The notes beneath the pieces are model-generated. The model saw only the letters and a program-made list of their open reading frames with translations, was not told the DNA's origin and ran no database searches. From Astragalus membranaceus (lineage: Eukaryota; Streptophyta; Magnoliopsida; Fabales; Fabaceae), in NCBI GenBank assembly GCA_039519185.1, contig CM076848.1, positions 127,356,371 through 127,420,370 on the forward strand: a DNA stretch of 64,000 bases. Direction: 5' to 3'. The position numbers were made by a program, and so were the translations under genes. Shown one piece after another: positions 41,855-54,269 of this stretch (its first letter is position 1; every line of letters starts with the position of its first letter).

Positions 41855-44157
41855 TTAATATTTTCTCAACTTGTCAGCATTCCATGTTTTGGGGATGGTC
41901 GCCCCTTCCATGGTTTCCAACTCGTAAGCTCCCTTTCCAGTCTTGCTGATGACACGGTATGGTCCTTCCCAATTGGGGGCGAGCTTTCCCTGGCGAGCGT
42001 TCTTATTCTCTACGTCGGCCCTCCTAAGGACTAGCTGTCCAATGGAGAATTCCCTCTTCTGGACGCGGGCGTTATACCTGGCAGCGACCTTCTGCTTAAT
42101 GAGTTGCTCCCTGAGTGACGCCTTGTTTCGTAGCTCTTCAACCAGGTCAAGCTCTTCTCTTGTTGCTCGTTTGTTTGCGGCCGGGTTGGTGGGTTGGTCG
42201 TCCTCCAACTTAGCTCTCCCATCTCAATCAGAATGACAGCGTCAGTTCCGTAGACAAGTCTGAAAGGTGACTCCCCGGTCGATGAGTGGGGGGTCGTTCT
42301 GTAGGCCCAAAGGACCGACTGTAGTTCTTCTGCCCAATTGCCCTTAGCTTCGTCCAACCTCCTTTTCAGTCCGCGTAGTACTACCCTGTTGGCCGCTTCT
42401 GCCTGGCCGTTGGTTTGTGGGTGCTCGACCGAGGTGAAACGCTGTTTCACGCCTAGGCCGGCCAGTATTTCCCTGAACTTTCTATCTGCGAACTGAGTTC
42501 CATTATCAGTCACCAGTTGTTGGGGCACTCCAAAGCGGGCGAGCACATTTCGACCAAAAAACTTAGATACCTTTGCTGAGGTAATGGTTGCAAGTGGCTC
42601 TGCTTCTATCCACTTAGTGAAATAGTCGATCGCAACGATGAGGAACTTCAACTGACCTGGTGCAGGTGGAAAAGGGCCGAGCAGGTCCATGCCCCACCAA
42701 GCGAACGGCCATGGTGGGGTTAAGCTGTGTAGTTCTGATGAGGGCGCTAAATGTACGTCGGCATGGATTTGGCATTTCTTGCACTTCTGAACAAGTATCT
42801 TAGCGTCCTCGTCCATGGTCGGCCAATAGTATCCGGCCCTGAGCGCCTTCTTAGCAATCGACCGACCACCTTGGTGGCTACCACAATCTCCTTCATGTAT
42901 GTCTCTTAGTACATGGTCGGCCTCGACCGACGTAAGGCATCTCAGCAATGGGGATGAAAAGCCCCTTCTATACAGTCTTCCTTCGATCACTGAATACTTG
43001 GTCGCCCGCAACCTCAGGAGTTTCGCTGCCTTCTGGTCGCAGGGTTCTACTCCATTGAGAATATATTGCAAGATAGGAGTGATCCAGTCTTTATCTAAGT
43101 CGACCGATAGAATGGCTAATGGTTGGGCAGACTTGGTTGATACGCTCGGCCGCGTTAACGTTTCTTGGATTAGACTTCTGTGGTTCCCAGGAGTCTTTGT
43201 ACTAGCTAGCTTTGATAGGATATCAGCCCGAACGTTCTCCGTCCTGGGGACGTGCTTGACTTCTGCTCGGCCGAAATGCTTGAGCAGATCCCTTACCTTG
43301 GCCAAATAATTTTTCAAGACATCGTCCTTTGCGTCGTATAGGTCTTGAATTTGGGAGACTACCAGTAGAGAGTCAGAGTGAAGTTCAACACGGTCGACGT
43401 TAAATTCTTTGGCCAGCTGTAGCCCGGCAATGCACGCTTCATACTCAGCCTGGTTGTTTGAAGTGTGAAATGCGAAAGTTAATGACACTTCAACTGTAAG
43501 TCCTTCCGAGTTTTCAAGTATCAGATCGGCCCCACTTCCTTTGCTGTTGGAGGATCCATCTACGTGCAAAGTCCAGGTCGTGATGGCCTGATCGTCCGGT
43601 ATTGGAGTCATCTCAACAATGAAATCGGCCAACACTTGGGCCTTAGCGGCCGATCTAGCCTCGAACTTGATCCCAAACTCACTGAGTTCCACAGCCCACT
43701 TGATCATATGCCCTGCTAGGTCAGGTCGGTGAAGGATTTGTCTGATAGGCTGGTCGGTCCTCACCACGACCTGATGGGCCACGAAATAAGGGCACAGTCT
43801 ACGGGTGGCCACAAGTAACGCTAAGGCTAGCTTCTCAATCTTCTGGTATCTGATCTCTGGGCCTTGAAATACCTTACTGATGAAGTAGACCGGATTCTGC
43901 TTCAGGTCGCTTTCTCTTACAAGAACAGCGCTCATGGCCTCGTCTGTTATGGCCAAGTATAAGTAAAGCGTCTCCCCTGGTTGCGGCTTGGTCATGATGG
44001 GAGGGTTGGTGAGTGCCGCCTTCAGCTCGTCCAATGCTCGCTGGCATTGGTCGGTCCATTCGAACTCGACCTCCTTCTTCAAGAGCTTGAACAGTGGAAG
44101 AGATTTGCACGCTGATTTAGGTATAAACCGTGACAGGGCAGCGACCATGCCATTCAG
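41855..44157 (-). pseudogene. RNase H regions and integrase of element W
   Basis: Continues RT in the same frame after a stop. First a degenerate gypsy RNase H (YLAITDEAMSAVLV ... VRTDQPIRQIL), then a second, archaeal-type RNase H (LHVDGSSNSKGSGADLIL, NQAEYEACIAGL, LHSDSLLVVSQI), the mark of Tat elements. Integrase follows: zinc site (CQKCKKCQ-like, near 42780), catalytic Asp in AIDYFTKWIEAE, Asp in VTDNGTQF and Glu in NGQAEAANR. A frameshift at about 42210-42235 moves the end into another frame (41855-42208), which carries GPYRVISKTGKGAYEL. No chromodomain is seen. Confidence 0.88.
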
Positions 44158-44986
44158 CTACTGAATTTCTTTTTTCGTAGTGGGCGGCCTCATGTCAGCG
44201 ACCGCCTTGCACTTGTCAGGGTTTGCTTCTATCCCTCGCTCTGTTAAGTGGAAGCCCAGGAACTTGCCCGCCCTTACTCCGAAGGTGCACTTCTCTGGAT
44301 TCAACCTCAAGGAATTCTTCCTTGCTTCCTCAAAGATTTCCTTTAGGTCATCAATATGGTCTCGGTCGGTCTTCCTTTTAATGATCATATCATCCAAGTA
44401 GACCTCTGATATCCGACCGATCTGCTGCCTGAAGACCTTATTCATCATTCTTTGATAGGTCGCTCCGGCGTTCTTCAGACCAAAGGGCATTACCTTGTAC
44501 TGAAAGTTTCCACGCTCGGTCATGAACGCGGTCTTGTGCCGATCGGGTGGGTACATAGTGATTTGGTTGTAACCTGAATAGGCGTCTAAAAAAGACAGGA
44601 GTTTATAGCCCGCAGCCCCGTCGACCAGTTTGTCAATGTTTGGCAGGGGAAAGGCGTCCTTCGGGCATGCCTTATTCAGGTCGGTATAGTCGACGCACAT
44701 GCGCCACTTACCATTTTTCTTCTTCACTAACACGACGTTGGAAAGCCAAGTTGTATACTTAATCTCCTCAATGAAATTGGCCTTGATTAGGTCGTCAACA
44801 GCCTGTTCGGCCGCCAATGCTTTCTCTTCGCTCTGAGAGCGTCTCTTTTGAGCGACCGGTCTGGCTGTCTCATCGACTGACAGTTGGTGGCAAGCAATCT
44901 CTATTGCGATCTCGGGCATGTCTGATGCCCGCCATGCGAAAAGGTCTGCGTAATCCCTGAGGCAGGTGATGAGATCTTGCTTGTCT
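44158..44986 (-). pseudogene. Reverse transcriptase of element W
   Basis: Bounded by nonsense codons TAA (about 44984-44986) and TAG (44158-44160). Between them: DYADLFAWRASDMPEI, WRMCVDYTDLNKACPKDAF, FLDAYSGYNQI with the first catalytic Asp, YKVMPFGLKNAGATYQ and the catalytic YLDDM. All catalytic residues are kept, so only the stops kill it. Confidence 0.88.
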
Positions 44987-45636
44987 TATTCAGGTAGGTC
45001 GCTTCCCAACTTGGCTGTCTTAGTTGGGTCGTCCGATAGCTGAACATCGATCAATTCCCCGTGGGGCTCGGGTCTCTTCAGTTTATTCTTTAGCTCGCGG
45101 GCTAAATCGTCCTCGTCGTCCTCAGGGTCGCTATCTGGGTCGTATCGGGCATCCAGGTCGGCCACATTGACCTGATGCCCCTCTCCGAGATTCTGAGGTT
45201 TAGCATTTACCGCCTCCATATCACAAATCTCTTGATAGAGGAAATGGCTCCTCATGGCCGCTTCCATGTCGGCCATCACTGTCACAACTTGGTCGCCTTT
45301 ACTGTAGAACTTCATCTTCAAATGTACAGTTGAGGCTACGGCCTCCAATTTTCCCAGTGTTGGGCGGCCAATGATGCAGTGGTAACACGATTTGATGGGC
45401 AGAACTAAGAACGTCGTTCTGACCGTCCTGTACGACGTGCTGCCGTTCGTATCATCTCCAAAAGTAACAAGTAATTCTATCGTCCCCAGGGGTTATGTGG
45501 TCGCCCCATTGAACCCGGTCAATGGGGTTGGTACTGCTTGTGGAATAATTTCGCTCCTGTCCACGTTTAACTTGTCAATCAATTCCTCAAACATGATGTC
45601 GGCCGAGCTCCCTTGGTCGACCAGGATCCTTCTGAC
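44987..45636 (-). pseudogene. Protease of element W and acidic linker
   Basis: Just after the gag stop the frame reads RRILVDQGSSADIMFEEL with the catalytic Asp-Gln-Gly, and later CIIGRPTLGKLEAVAS. A nonsense TAA interrupts it near 45497. An Asp/Glu-rich linker (DPDSDPEDDEDD) precedes RT. Confidence 0.8.
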
Positions 45637-47741
45637 CTAAGTGTTGGCCATTACGGCTGATACTACCAAAGGAACGTAATTATTGACTTTGCCATCGAGC
45701 AAGTCTTCGTCCCCAAAGGAAATGGGCGGCCTATTCGAGGCCGGCCGTGGGGTTGAAGTTGAGCCGACCATCATAAGTTCATTCCACTTCCTCTTCATTG
45801 CCTTGTTGGACTCTCTGATATCCAACGGATTACCTCCATGGATGGCCATGGCTACATTGTGGCCCTTCGACTGTCTGGGGTCGCCCTCTTCCTCAGAATT
45901 GTTACGCGCTTGCTCGACCGTCGAGTTGACGATCGCTTTACCTCTGTCATTGGCGGGTTGGCCAACAGCTCTTTGTTCAGGGCGATCGTTACCTTCATCT
46001 TTAACATATTGCCTCAACTTGCCCTTCTGTATGAGATCTTCTATGTCATATTTTAGGGCCATACAGTCATTGGTATCATGCCCCTTACTCTTGTGGTATC
46101 TGCAGTATTTCTTGGTAGGCCGACCTCCTTTCTTCAACACTAGAGGATCAGGTCGCCTTACACCAGTGAACTCGTTGTTCTGGCACTCCGTGAAGATCTG
46201 CGCGATCGGAGTATTCAACTTTGTACGATGCTCGTACTTCTTGGGCCGGTGCTCGGGCTTACTGTCACGGTAGTTTTCTTGCCCTTTGACCGGCCTGCCA
46301 TTCTCTTCCTTGGGACGCGCGTGGGCGCCCTTGTCTGCGGCCAATTGCTCTTCATAGCCCATATGGTCGTTGGCCCTTCTAAGGAACAGGCCGAGGTCGT
46401 AGTAGCGGTTCAATGAGAACTCTTCAGCAAATCTGTGGTTGTTTCTTATACCACGTTTGAGATACTTCAGTTTGTCCGTGTCTGATAGGTTGCGGACTGT
46501 ATCAGCCTCTGTCATGAACCGATCGATAAACTCCCTCAATGGTTCATTCTCTCCTTGGACGACCGAGTCCAAGTGCTCTTCATAACGATACTGACAACGG
46601 TTGGCTGTGTAATTGGCCAAGAACATTGCCACAAGACCTTCCCAAGAAGAGACAGAGTTGGGACGCAGGGATTCCCACCATTCTAACGCCCGACCTTCGA
46701 GTGACTGAGGAAAAAGTCTGCACTTCATCGTCCGTCCTAGCTCCCTATAGCTACAGTAGTTGTTGAAGTACATAAGGTGTTTATCTGGATCCCCGCGGCC
46801 GTTCAATTTGTTCAGGTTTGGGGGCTTCCTCAGGTCCCTTGGGATGCGATAACGCCTGATTTCGCTGTGAAAGGCCCTTGTCCGGTCGGGATGAGATTCT
46901 GCCCGTAGGGCTGCATGGCGGCATAAGTTTGGTCGACGGGAAGACCGTAAAGGCCGACCGGCTGACCAAAGAATCTGTCAGCAATTGGAAGGGGTCCATG
47001 GGGACCGTGGTATTGTGGAGCATGCGACGGCGACCGTCTTCTAGGCCGCTCTGAATAGTTTCTTCTTGGTCGGCTGATGGCACGGGAGACATCTCTAATC
47101 TCCCCGTTGCGGTAATCGTTAAACTCCTCGTACGAGTCCCACGACCTGCTTCTTGATCGGCGGGATCCTGAGGACTCGTTGGACGAGTATCTTGTTGGCG
47201 ACCCTTCGGACTCTGGTCGGTAGCTCGAGTCAGTATAGTCGTAATCTTCCACGGGGGAACGACGATGGCCACTTCCTCGATGAGGGGGCGACCTGTGGAC
47301 GATCGCCCTTCTTGAAGGATTGCGTCGGGATACGCCTCGACGAGGAGGAGCTTCTCTTCGTGGTGGTGAACGATGGGGCCGAGATGGTTGCCCTCGGTGA
47401 CCGCTATCCGCACGCGGGCGGATCGAGATCGACCCTCTCTCATAGCGTTCGATCAGCTCGTCTCGATCAGCAGTCACTTGATTCTTTTGCTCCAAAATTT
47501 GTATGAGTGCTTGGGTCACATGCTCTGGCAATGCTTCTGGGATTCCAGCTTCGGCTAGCTCGGCCGGTAATTGCTGGACCAGTTGGATGACTGGCCCGCG
47601 GCCACCCTGCACTGAGGGTTCTTGGCGAGGCTCGCCTTGTGATTCATGAACTGTCACAGGCATGCCCTCTGGGGTCCGTTGAGGTCGGTTCTGTCCAGAG
47701 GTGTTGAGCCTGAAAGAAGTGCGTTTCTGACGTGGCGGCAT
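45637..47741 (-). pseudogene. Gag of element W, one frameshift
   Basis: Start at 47741 (MPPRQKRTSFRLN), 26 bp inside the primer site. The N-terminal 300 residues are Arg/Ser/Pro-rich and disordered (SRRNPSRRAIVHRSPPHRG), an RNA-binding look. A frameshift near 46860 separates it from the gag core (LMYFNNYCSYRELG, WWESLRPNSVSSWEGL) and the Tat-type zinc cluster CRYHKSKGHDTNDC near 46090. The stop TAG at 45637-45639 separates gag from protease in the same frame; since relatives read through as one polyprotein, it may be a mutation. Confidence 0.85.
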
Positions 47742-47766
47742 GGTTTGATGTGGAATAGCACTCGGG

Positions 47767-47785
47767 CCTCCCACTGTGGTCGCCA
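47767..47785 (-). other. Primer binding site of element W
   Basis: Minus strand TGGCGACCACAGTGGGAGG, two bases inside the 5' LTR end, a form common in Tat elements. The tRNA is not assigned. Confidence 0.7.
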
Positions 47786-47787
47786 AT

Positions 47788-48115
47788 TGATCGTACCTGA
47801 TCAATACGATGGGTTGTTGCTGCCTGATGATGTTGCTCGGTCGTGGGGATGAAGGACCGAGTTCTGAGCCGCACGCGGGTGGTATTTACAAAGGCACTCC
47901 AACGCTCAAGTCAGAGGTGCTTCAACGGGCAGGGTCACAAGGTGAGTAAAACATACCTGAAGCCACATGCTGGTGTGGTATATATAATGTTGGCTGCGTA
48001 GGCGTTCTAGCCGTTGCGCCTTTTGCGGAGTCGGCCGCGTCTTGCGGAGCAAGGCAGGTAATGGGCCGCGCTGGGCCTACAGATCAAAATTGGGCTTCGA
48101 GCCCACTCCGGAACA
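47788..48115 (-). repeat. 5' LTR of element W (328 bp)
   Basis: Matches 38058-38385. A minus-strand TATATATA box lies at 47979-47987, the probable promoter of W. Confidence 0.93.
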
Positions 48116-48120
48116 CTAAC

Positions 48121-49641
48121 CATCAAGACTTCAAAATAGATATTATAACCAACATTTCAGTCCATATTCCAGTGAAAGCATTTAAATCAACAAATCGATA
48201 AAAACATATATATTCACCGAAAAACCGTAAAACGCTATTTTCCCGAAAACGGTTTTTGACTCGATAAAATGTTTCGAAAGCGGAATAGTTTCACAAACAG
48301 AATTCCAGAGTATTCAAGTCAATAAAAATGAATCCCTAATCCTGAGTAAAACTCACCCGGTTTGACGAGTCCCCGAGAAGTCGCGTCCTCGCTCGAACAA
48401 CCGAACAGTTAACCACTCGAACAATCCCCGTAATCACGATCACGCTTCGAATGCCTCCGTAACTAAACTCAATGGCTTCACTTGCACAAACAGCAACTCA
48501 ATCATTCACTCTTGCTACTGAACTCCTTTCTGGGTAGATAGAAATGATGGCTCTCGAGACTTTGGCGAATCGAACCCAATTTCGACGAACAATGTCCAGC
48601 TCTTCTTTCTGTTTTCCAGAATCAATGCACACTTTTGTAACAGCCATAACTAGGCCAATTCGTAACCAAAACTATCCAAATCAGTGCCTATTTTGAAGGG
48701 AATTTCGTCTACTTTCATATGGTCAAGGATTCACACGCATGCATCCAGTGGTTTGGGAGATATCACCAAAATAAGGTGACTGGTCCAGGATAGTGCTTGA
48801 TTTTGAATCCGAAACTTGGGACATGATATCTCCTTCATTTCTCCATGAAATCATACGGTTCTTGTGCCCAAAATGAATACCTTCGTGTCTAGTTTCCAGA
48901 GGGACAAGAATCACGATTATCGGAGTAGGGTACAGTGAGATACGATGAAAACAATGAAGGTGGTTCATACGGGTTTTCTCCTATGCTCCCCAAGAACACC
49001 ACACAATGCAAGAAAACTGAGTTTTGCCAAGGTGGAGCTCAATATTCGAAAATGGAGGAGAAGGGGGGATGTGGAGACAGCTCACAAAACTCACATCAAT
49101 GGAAGGAGGTGAAGAAATGCTGAACAATGGTGTAGAAGATGGCCACATGCATCAACAATGGAAAACCATCCCTCTCCTCCATCTTCCTCCCTCTCTTCTT
49201 GGTTCCTTTCTCTTTTCTTATTTCTGGAGTGTTTCGGTTCTCCCCAGCTGAAAGAGGAATGTCATGTTTTAATGGGCTGGGGGTGTTAAATGGTTGGAAA
49301 AGACCAAATTGCCCTTGGCCCATTAAGTCTTGGTTTTGAGGCTAAAACCCCAATAATCTTATGGCTTTCCGCTCGGCATAGGTTTCTCGACTAATCCTCA
49401 TTCGAGTCAAGACTAACTGCTCGCTCAATTGATACGTCTTCGATGTGAGGCAAAATGACGATTTTACCCTTCAGCTGAATTGTTCATTTAAATTATTACT
49501 AAGCCACAATTAAATGTAGAGTAGGATTTCTTTGGATTTTTCCTCGACTATTAATCCCCGAGACACGACCAATTATTCCAACAAATAATTACTCGGTCTT
49601 AGGCATCATAGTACGAGTCTTTAAAAATTAGGGATGTTACA
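48121..49641 (-). repeat. 3' LTR of element Z, right part
   Basis: Continues LTR Z after W and ends GGGATGTTACA. On the minus strand, purine-rich leader sequence lies at about 49180-49240, followed downstream by gene-like unique sequence and the candidate 5' splice site at 48356. The ORFs of 48720-49340 have no recognisable product. Confidence 0.85.
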
Positions 49642-52600
49642 ATCACCCCAACTTTTAAAAATTTTGTCCTCAAAATTGACAAGACGAACCTTAAGCAAAA
49701 AGACATTGATATCGGGTCATCATGTCCTCTTCCAATTCCCGAGTAGCCTCTTCGGCTGAGAAGCCCTCCCAGACTACCTTGACAATCGAAATAGTCATTG
49801 ACCTCAATGTCTTCACACCACGCCCTAGGATATGACTAGGATAAGGTTGGAATGATAAATCCGGTCGAAGATCGATCGTTTCAACGCTCAGCGGCTGAAG
49901 TGGATCGGGAATACATTTTCTCAACTGAGACACGTGAAAGACATCCTGGAGATACAGACTTTCTTCAGAAATTAACTATTCCGACCTCTTGAAAGCTGAC
50001 ACTAATTGTTATGGACAATGGAATGCCTACAATCTGTTGAGGATACGAACTCATAGTTATGGTATCCACACATCCTGCACTATCGAAGTCAGGAACTCGG
50101 AAGGTTTCGGCCTAGCCGTAGCTTGAATTGGAACGAAACGATGACTTTAAGAGAATTTCTTTGGAATTAAACCATACGGTATCCAGAAGAAAAGTTTTCT
50201 TCTCTTCCCGAGTTACGCTCACATAAGCGCTTGACTCATTTTACTAAAAATCTCGACTGAAGCAAACAGAGTTATTTTATAAACGGGTTGACTTTCAGTC
50301 CAAGGAATCTAGAAATGGTTTTCCTTGCAACCGAATCCAGGAAAAACTCTAAAATAATAATAAAATGTTCTTTCATTAAATCAGTTCCAAAACTTGAAAG
50401 TGCAATAGTTCTATTTGAATGAAAATTCTGTTCAATGGGGTTTCTAATGACGATAGTTTGAAATACGACTATCCCAAAAGTTAATTCACCCCAACTTATA
50501 TATAACCTTACTCAATGCACGGCGCTCCAACAAAGCGGAATCTCATTCTCTGATATTTAAAAGTTACGAGTTTGAAAGTGAGAGTAGAAGTGTACTTTGT
50601 TGGAACCAGCCATTTGTGCGATCAAGATCTCACAAACTTCTATTATCGTGCTTGAGTTCGGCTCCGTTAAGACAAAACAATTGGGTTCGTTCGAGGAAGG
50701 GATCGGGAAGGACATTGAGCCGAAAGGGAAAGCGGGTGTTTGTTTTAAAATTTTCCCAAGCCGCTATTCTATTCGATTCAATTCATTCCCCTTCAATTCC
50801 TTTCTCGAATCGATCCAAGATAAAACTTCGAGGTTAGAACAAAGGCTTGTATTTCGTGACAAAAAAAATAGACACGACTCAATTGTCTTAAGAGACTACA
50901 CAATGGTTATAGGATGCACTATCAATGACTCATGTGTTATACACTCACTGTCCGATCATTTAGTCTCAGACCGACATACAGTTCATCCTCAGACATTCTT
51001 CCATCATACGGGTGTAGCGGGTGAAAACGGAAAAGAGCTACACTTACCCAACTCATCGGATTCTTAGAAAGCCTCGTGTACTGGCTAAATCAGACAACTC
51101 TGAATTCAGTACATACTTGCTTTATTGACATCTTGCCGATAGATTATTAGAATGGTGAAACTAGCTTCGATCCATCCGATGGATCAAAGTCATAACAACT
51201 TACTGTCAACCTTAACGGGATCCAGATTAATGATTGGAGTTTCACTTCAGTAGCGGAAGCTTGAGTACTAGAAATGCCGAAAGATGATTGCCCTAACGTG
51301 GCTTGGTACTTCTCCAACTAGCTATTATATTCACGTGTTACCTAGCCTTCCATTACTTCCGAGCAAACGTTTGAGTAACCCACGTCTTCAGTTATCTTAG
51401 AAACATTTCTATCATCTCAGGTAGTTACCGGTACAACCGATGTTTTAACTAACCCAAAATAATGATAAGGGTGCGTTATTCAGGATTGTCTAAGTTAACG
51501 ACTTATCCAATCACAGTTGTCTTTCTAGATCAACTAGGCTTTGAATTTTGATACCTATCTTTCATAGATATTGATTACTCGGACCTTAAGGATGCTCGAA
51601 TTCCGATATTAGGAACCCTACGAGAACGGCATAAGGTTTTCTTTCGAAGATGAGATTTAGAGTCATTCTAGGCAATCCTTGGTTTCTCGATTAACTTTAG
51701 TGTAGCAATTATTCTCGGATTAGTCACGAAATTGAAATTGCGGTGGCACCAGGGGATTTTGAAAACAAAAGTTATTTCGGGAATCACATGAGCACACCAT
51801 AAGTGTCCTTGTATTGATTCGTTGAATTTATCATTTAGAATTTTCCTTGGCCCAGCTTCTTTCCGAACTTCCGCGACTATCCAGACATAATTATTACATT
51901 ACAGTAATCAATATAGCTTCAGAATGGGTTCTAGGAGTCTAAACTGACTGATTGGAGATCCTTTTACCAATTTCCCGTACAACAGGGAGGTCCACATTCC
52001 ACGAATGCTTAGAGTTTACGGTTCAGATTTTAAAACAGAGGTACACTTCACAATACTATTGGAGATACGGTTCACAACCCATTCATCGGTGTAGATATTT
52101 CCGTTAGCTTTCCAACGCCTCTCGGAACATAAAAATCGGAGTTCCAGAGCAGAAGTTACGAACAAATGAGTCAGAAGACTAACGTGAATTTCTCACAGAC
52201 CGTGATTGGAGTGCTTCCAGCAGCGGATTGAAATGAGGTCACTTCTACCGATTCCACATACTGATATGCTTTGAAGGATTTGATTCATAATTCCTGATCG
52301 GGACTTATGATTCCACTAGTCAATACCGACGACGGAGTATCTTTACTCAATTGGCTTTGTCATCTGTCACATTGTGACTCGGAAGAAGAACTGGAATTTA
52401 TGCTTAAAATTAACCGATAAGGATTTTCCTTGACTGCTGCCCTAACTGGGATTGACTGACACCAGAAGGTAAGGTTTATGATGAAAACGATATCTCGAAA
52501 ACTGATACGTTGACTAAATAAAGGTCAGGTTTCGGGCGTTAACTAATCTGACAGATTTCAGTACACTAACGTTACTGTCGCACAATGGCTTCGCTTGATT

Positions 52601-52988
52601 TGTACTTCTCGATAAGATCTAAGACGTTTCATGCCGCGAATCACTAGCCGCATCAGATTTATTTACTGAACAGCCGCCCACAGTTTCCTCGAACTATCGC
52701 GGATGCCCATCATTGTTCCCAAATGTCACCTGTAGCCCTCTGCTGCAGCTGCGCGCTCTGATGAAACGAGAAGGCTAAGAATCCTATGGCTTAGGGTTTC
52801 GGACATTTTCGGGGCTGAGGCAACTAACTGTCATAATTTTCAGTAATTTACATGAAACATTGAGTGGATCCTGACTCCATAAGTCACATAATATACTAAA
52901 AAGATCTGACACTTAATTGTCTAAGTCCCTAGCTGACTCGATCCTATGTTCTCGACCCGAAGGTCACTACGTCCGACAAGGCCGAACC
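49642..52988 (-). other. Internal region of element Z, nearly without coding sequence
   Basis: Apart from the integrase tail at the left, I find no gag, protease, RT or RNase H motif on either strand. An open frame at 50597-51067 (+, 156 codons) is unlike retrotransposon proteins and unrecognised. The region may be a heavily mutated internal domain or foreign filler in a non-autonomous element. Confidence 0.55.
49691..49960 (-). pseudogene. Integrase tail / chromodomain remnant of element Z
   Basis: Reads MSQLRKCIPDPLQPLS ... MTISIVKVVWEGFSAEEATR and ends MMTRYQCLFA, corresponding to FHVSQLRKY and the VKVVW-TWELE-PELF tail of element A. The sequence upstream is too decayed to follow. Confidence 0.75.
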
Positions 52989-53000
52989 GCTCTAATACCA
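52989..53000 (-). other. Primer binding site of element Z
   Basis: Minus strand TGGTATTAGAGC, one base off the initiator-Met site TGGTATCAGAGC, two bases inside the LTR. Confidence 0.85.
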
Positions 53001-53002
53001 AA

Positions 53003-53481
53003 TGTAACACCTCGGTATTTCATTAACAAAGAAATACCTAAATATACAATTTGGTTTACATCAGAGTATAAAAATTCCTGCCTGAATATACAACGTTGCA
53101 AGAATACAGCGGAAACTAAAACATAACATAGCTCAAATTAGAGTCATGATATCAAATACAGAGACAACATCAGAAAAACATAAACAGCTAGGAATAAGTC
53201 AATCTTCTATCTTCTCCTCGAGCATGACAACTGACCATCCTGTTTGCTTCTCCGTTTCCTGTTCTCTGTAAAAACAACAACAATGATTGGGTGAGACAAC
53301 TTGTCTCAGTGAGTTCTACCGTGCCCCCTCACAATCACTCGGTTTATTTATAAAAACCGTTGCAACATAGTTTACTTTATAAACTATTTGCGTCAATATA
53401 TATAACTAGCCCAATTACCGACCGTGCATACAAACCAACAATCTCGGTAATGAAGTACTATTATATATTATTAAGCCTCAC
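53003..53481 (-). repeat. 5' LTR of element Z, terminal 479 bp before the gap
   Basis: Starts TGTAACACCTCGG and follows 36717-37195 with only a few substitutions, then ends in the N run. Confidence 0.92.
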
Positions 53482-53981
53482 NNNNNNNNNNNNNNNNNNN
53501 NNNNNNNNNNNNNNNNNNNNNNNNNNNNNNNNNNNNNNNNNNNNNNNNNNNNNNNNNNNNNNNNNNNNNNNNNNNNNNNNNNNNNNNNNNNNNNNNNNNN
53601 NNNNNNNNNNNNNNNNNNNNNNNNNNNNNNNNNNNNNNNNNNNNNNNNNNNNNNNNNNNNNNNNNNNNNNNNNNNNNNNNNNNNNNNNNNNNNNNNNNNN
53701 NNNNNNNNNNNNNNNNNNNNNNNNNNNNNNNNNNNNNNNNNNNNNNNNNNNNNNNNNNNNNNNNNNNNNNNNNNNNNNNNNNNNNNNNNNNNNNNNNNNN
53801 NNNNNNNNNNNNNNNNNNNNNNNNNNNNNNNNNNNNNNNNNNNNNNNNNNNNNNNNNNNNNNNNNNNNNNNNNNNNNNNNNNNNNNNNNNNNNNNNNNNN
53901 NNNNNNNNNNNNNNNNNNNNNNNNNNNNNNNNNNNNNNNNNNNNNNNNNNNNNNNNNNNNNNNNNNNNNNNNNNNNNNNNN
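53482..53981. other. Assembly gap, 500 N
   Basis: Exactly 500 unknown bases, a usual placeholder length, so the true distance is unknown. At least 2.3 kb of LTR Z should lie here. The frames that appear to cross it are artefacts. Confidence 0.98.
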
Positions 53982-54269
53982 TGTTGTTGCTAACATCATT
54001 CTTATGAGTTGTCCATGTGGAGAATACATGGAGACCTAAAATGAAGATTTTCTTCTGGGAAGGAGAGTGCTAATATTTTGATAGATGATCTCTTAACTCA
54101 CCAACTATCTCAGCCTGAATACTATAGGGATCAAATCATCAAGGGACTTATTGTGGTATGTATTTAAAGTAGTATTTAAAGTAATATTAATATTGCCTCC
54201 TATTATACATAATGCTATCATTAGTGTGTGTGGGTGTGCATGAGCTAATTTGTTTTGACAACTTTTGTC
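53982..54269. other. Unassigned sequence right of the gap
   Basis: Nothing recognised; AT-rich with stops in all frames. It may belong to the copia element that follows. Confidence 0.4.

Larger units (their letters stand above)
38058..48115 (-). mobile_element. Element W: Tat-lineage Ty3/gypsy retrotransposon with antisense gene
   Basis: 10058 bp, with two 328-bp LTRs, perfect target duplication CTAAC (38053-38057 and 48116-48120), gag, protease, RT, two RNase H regions and integrase on the minus strand, and a separate gene on the plus strand between integrase and the 3' LTR. The second, archaeal-type RNase H and the antisense ORF are known marks of the Tat lineage. The pol frame has several nonsense codons and a frameshift, so the copy is dead. 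Confidence 0.92.
36980..48356 (-). other. Candidate intron inside LTR Z (interrupted by W)
   Basis: 5' site CCGG followed by GTGAGTTTT at 48356 and 3' site TTGTTGTTTTTACAG at 36980, reading the minus strand. It is about 1.3 kb once W and one CTAAC are removed, similar to the 1.08 kb in the related LTR B. Confidence 0.4.
36717..53481 (-). mobile_element. Element Z: Tekay-like retrotransposon, mostly non-coding inside, hosting element W
   Basis: Minus-strand element: 3' LTR at 36717-38057 plus 48121-49641 (about 2.86 kb when W is removed), internal region 49642-53002 (3.36 kb), and the 3'-terminal part of its 5' LTR at 53003-53481, cut by the assembly gap. Only a chromodomain-like integrase tail is recognisable inside. 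It is older than W, which lies within its LTR. Confidence 0.85.

Noticed and set aside
48720..49340. Several 60-80 codon frames in LTR Z
   Set aside because: They overlap on both strands within LTR sequence and match no known protein.
50597..51067. Mitochondrial-like insertion (NUMT)
   Set aside because: The base composition gave the impression, but I could not match it to any mitochondrial gene from memory.
53360..54029. Open frames crossing the N run
   Set aside because: They consist mainly of unknown bases.
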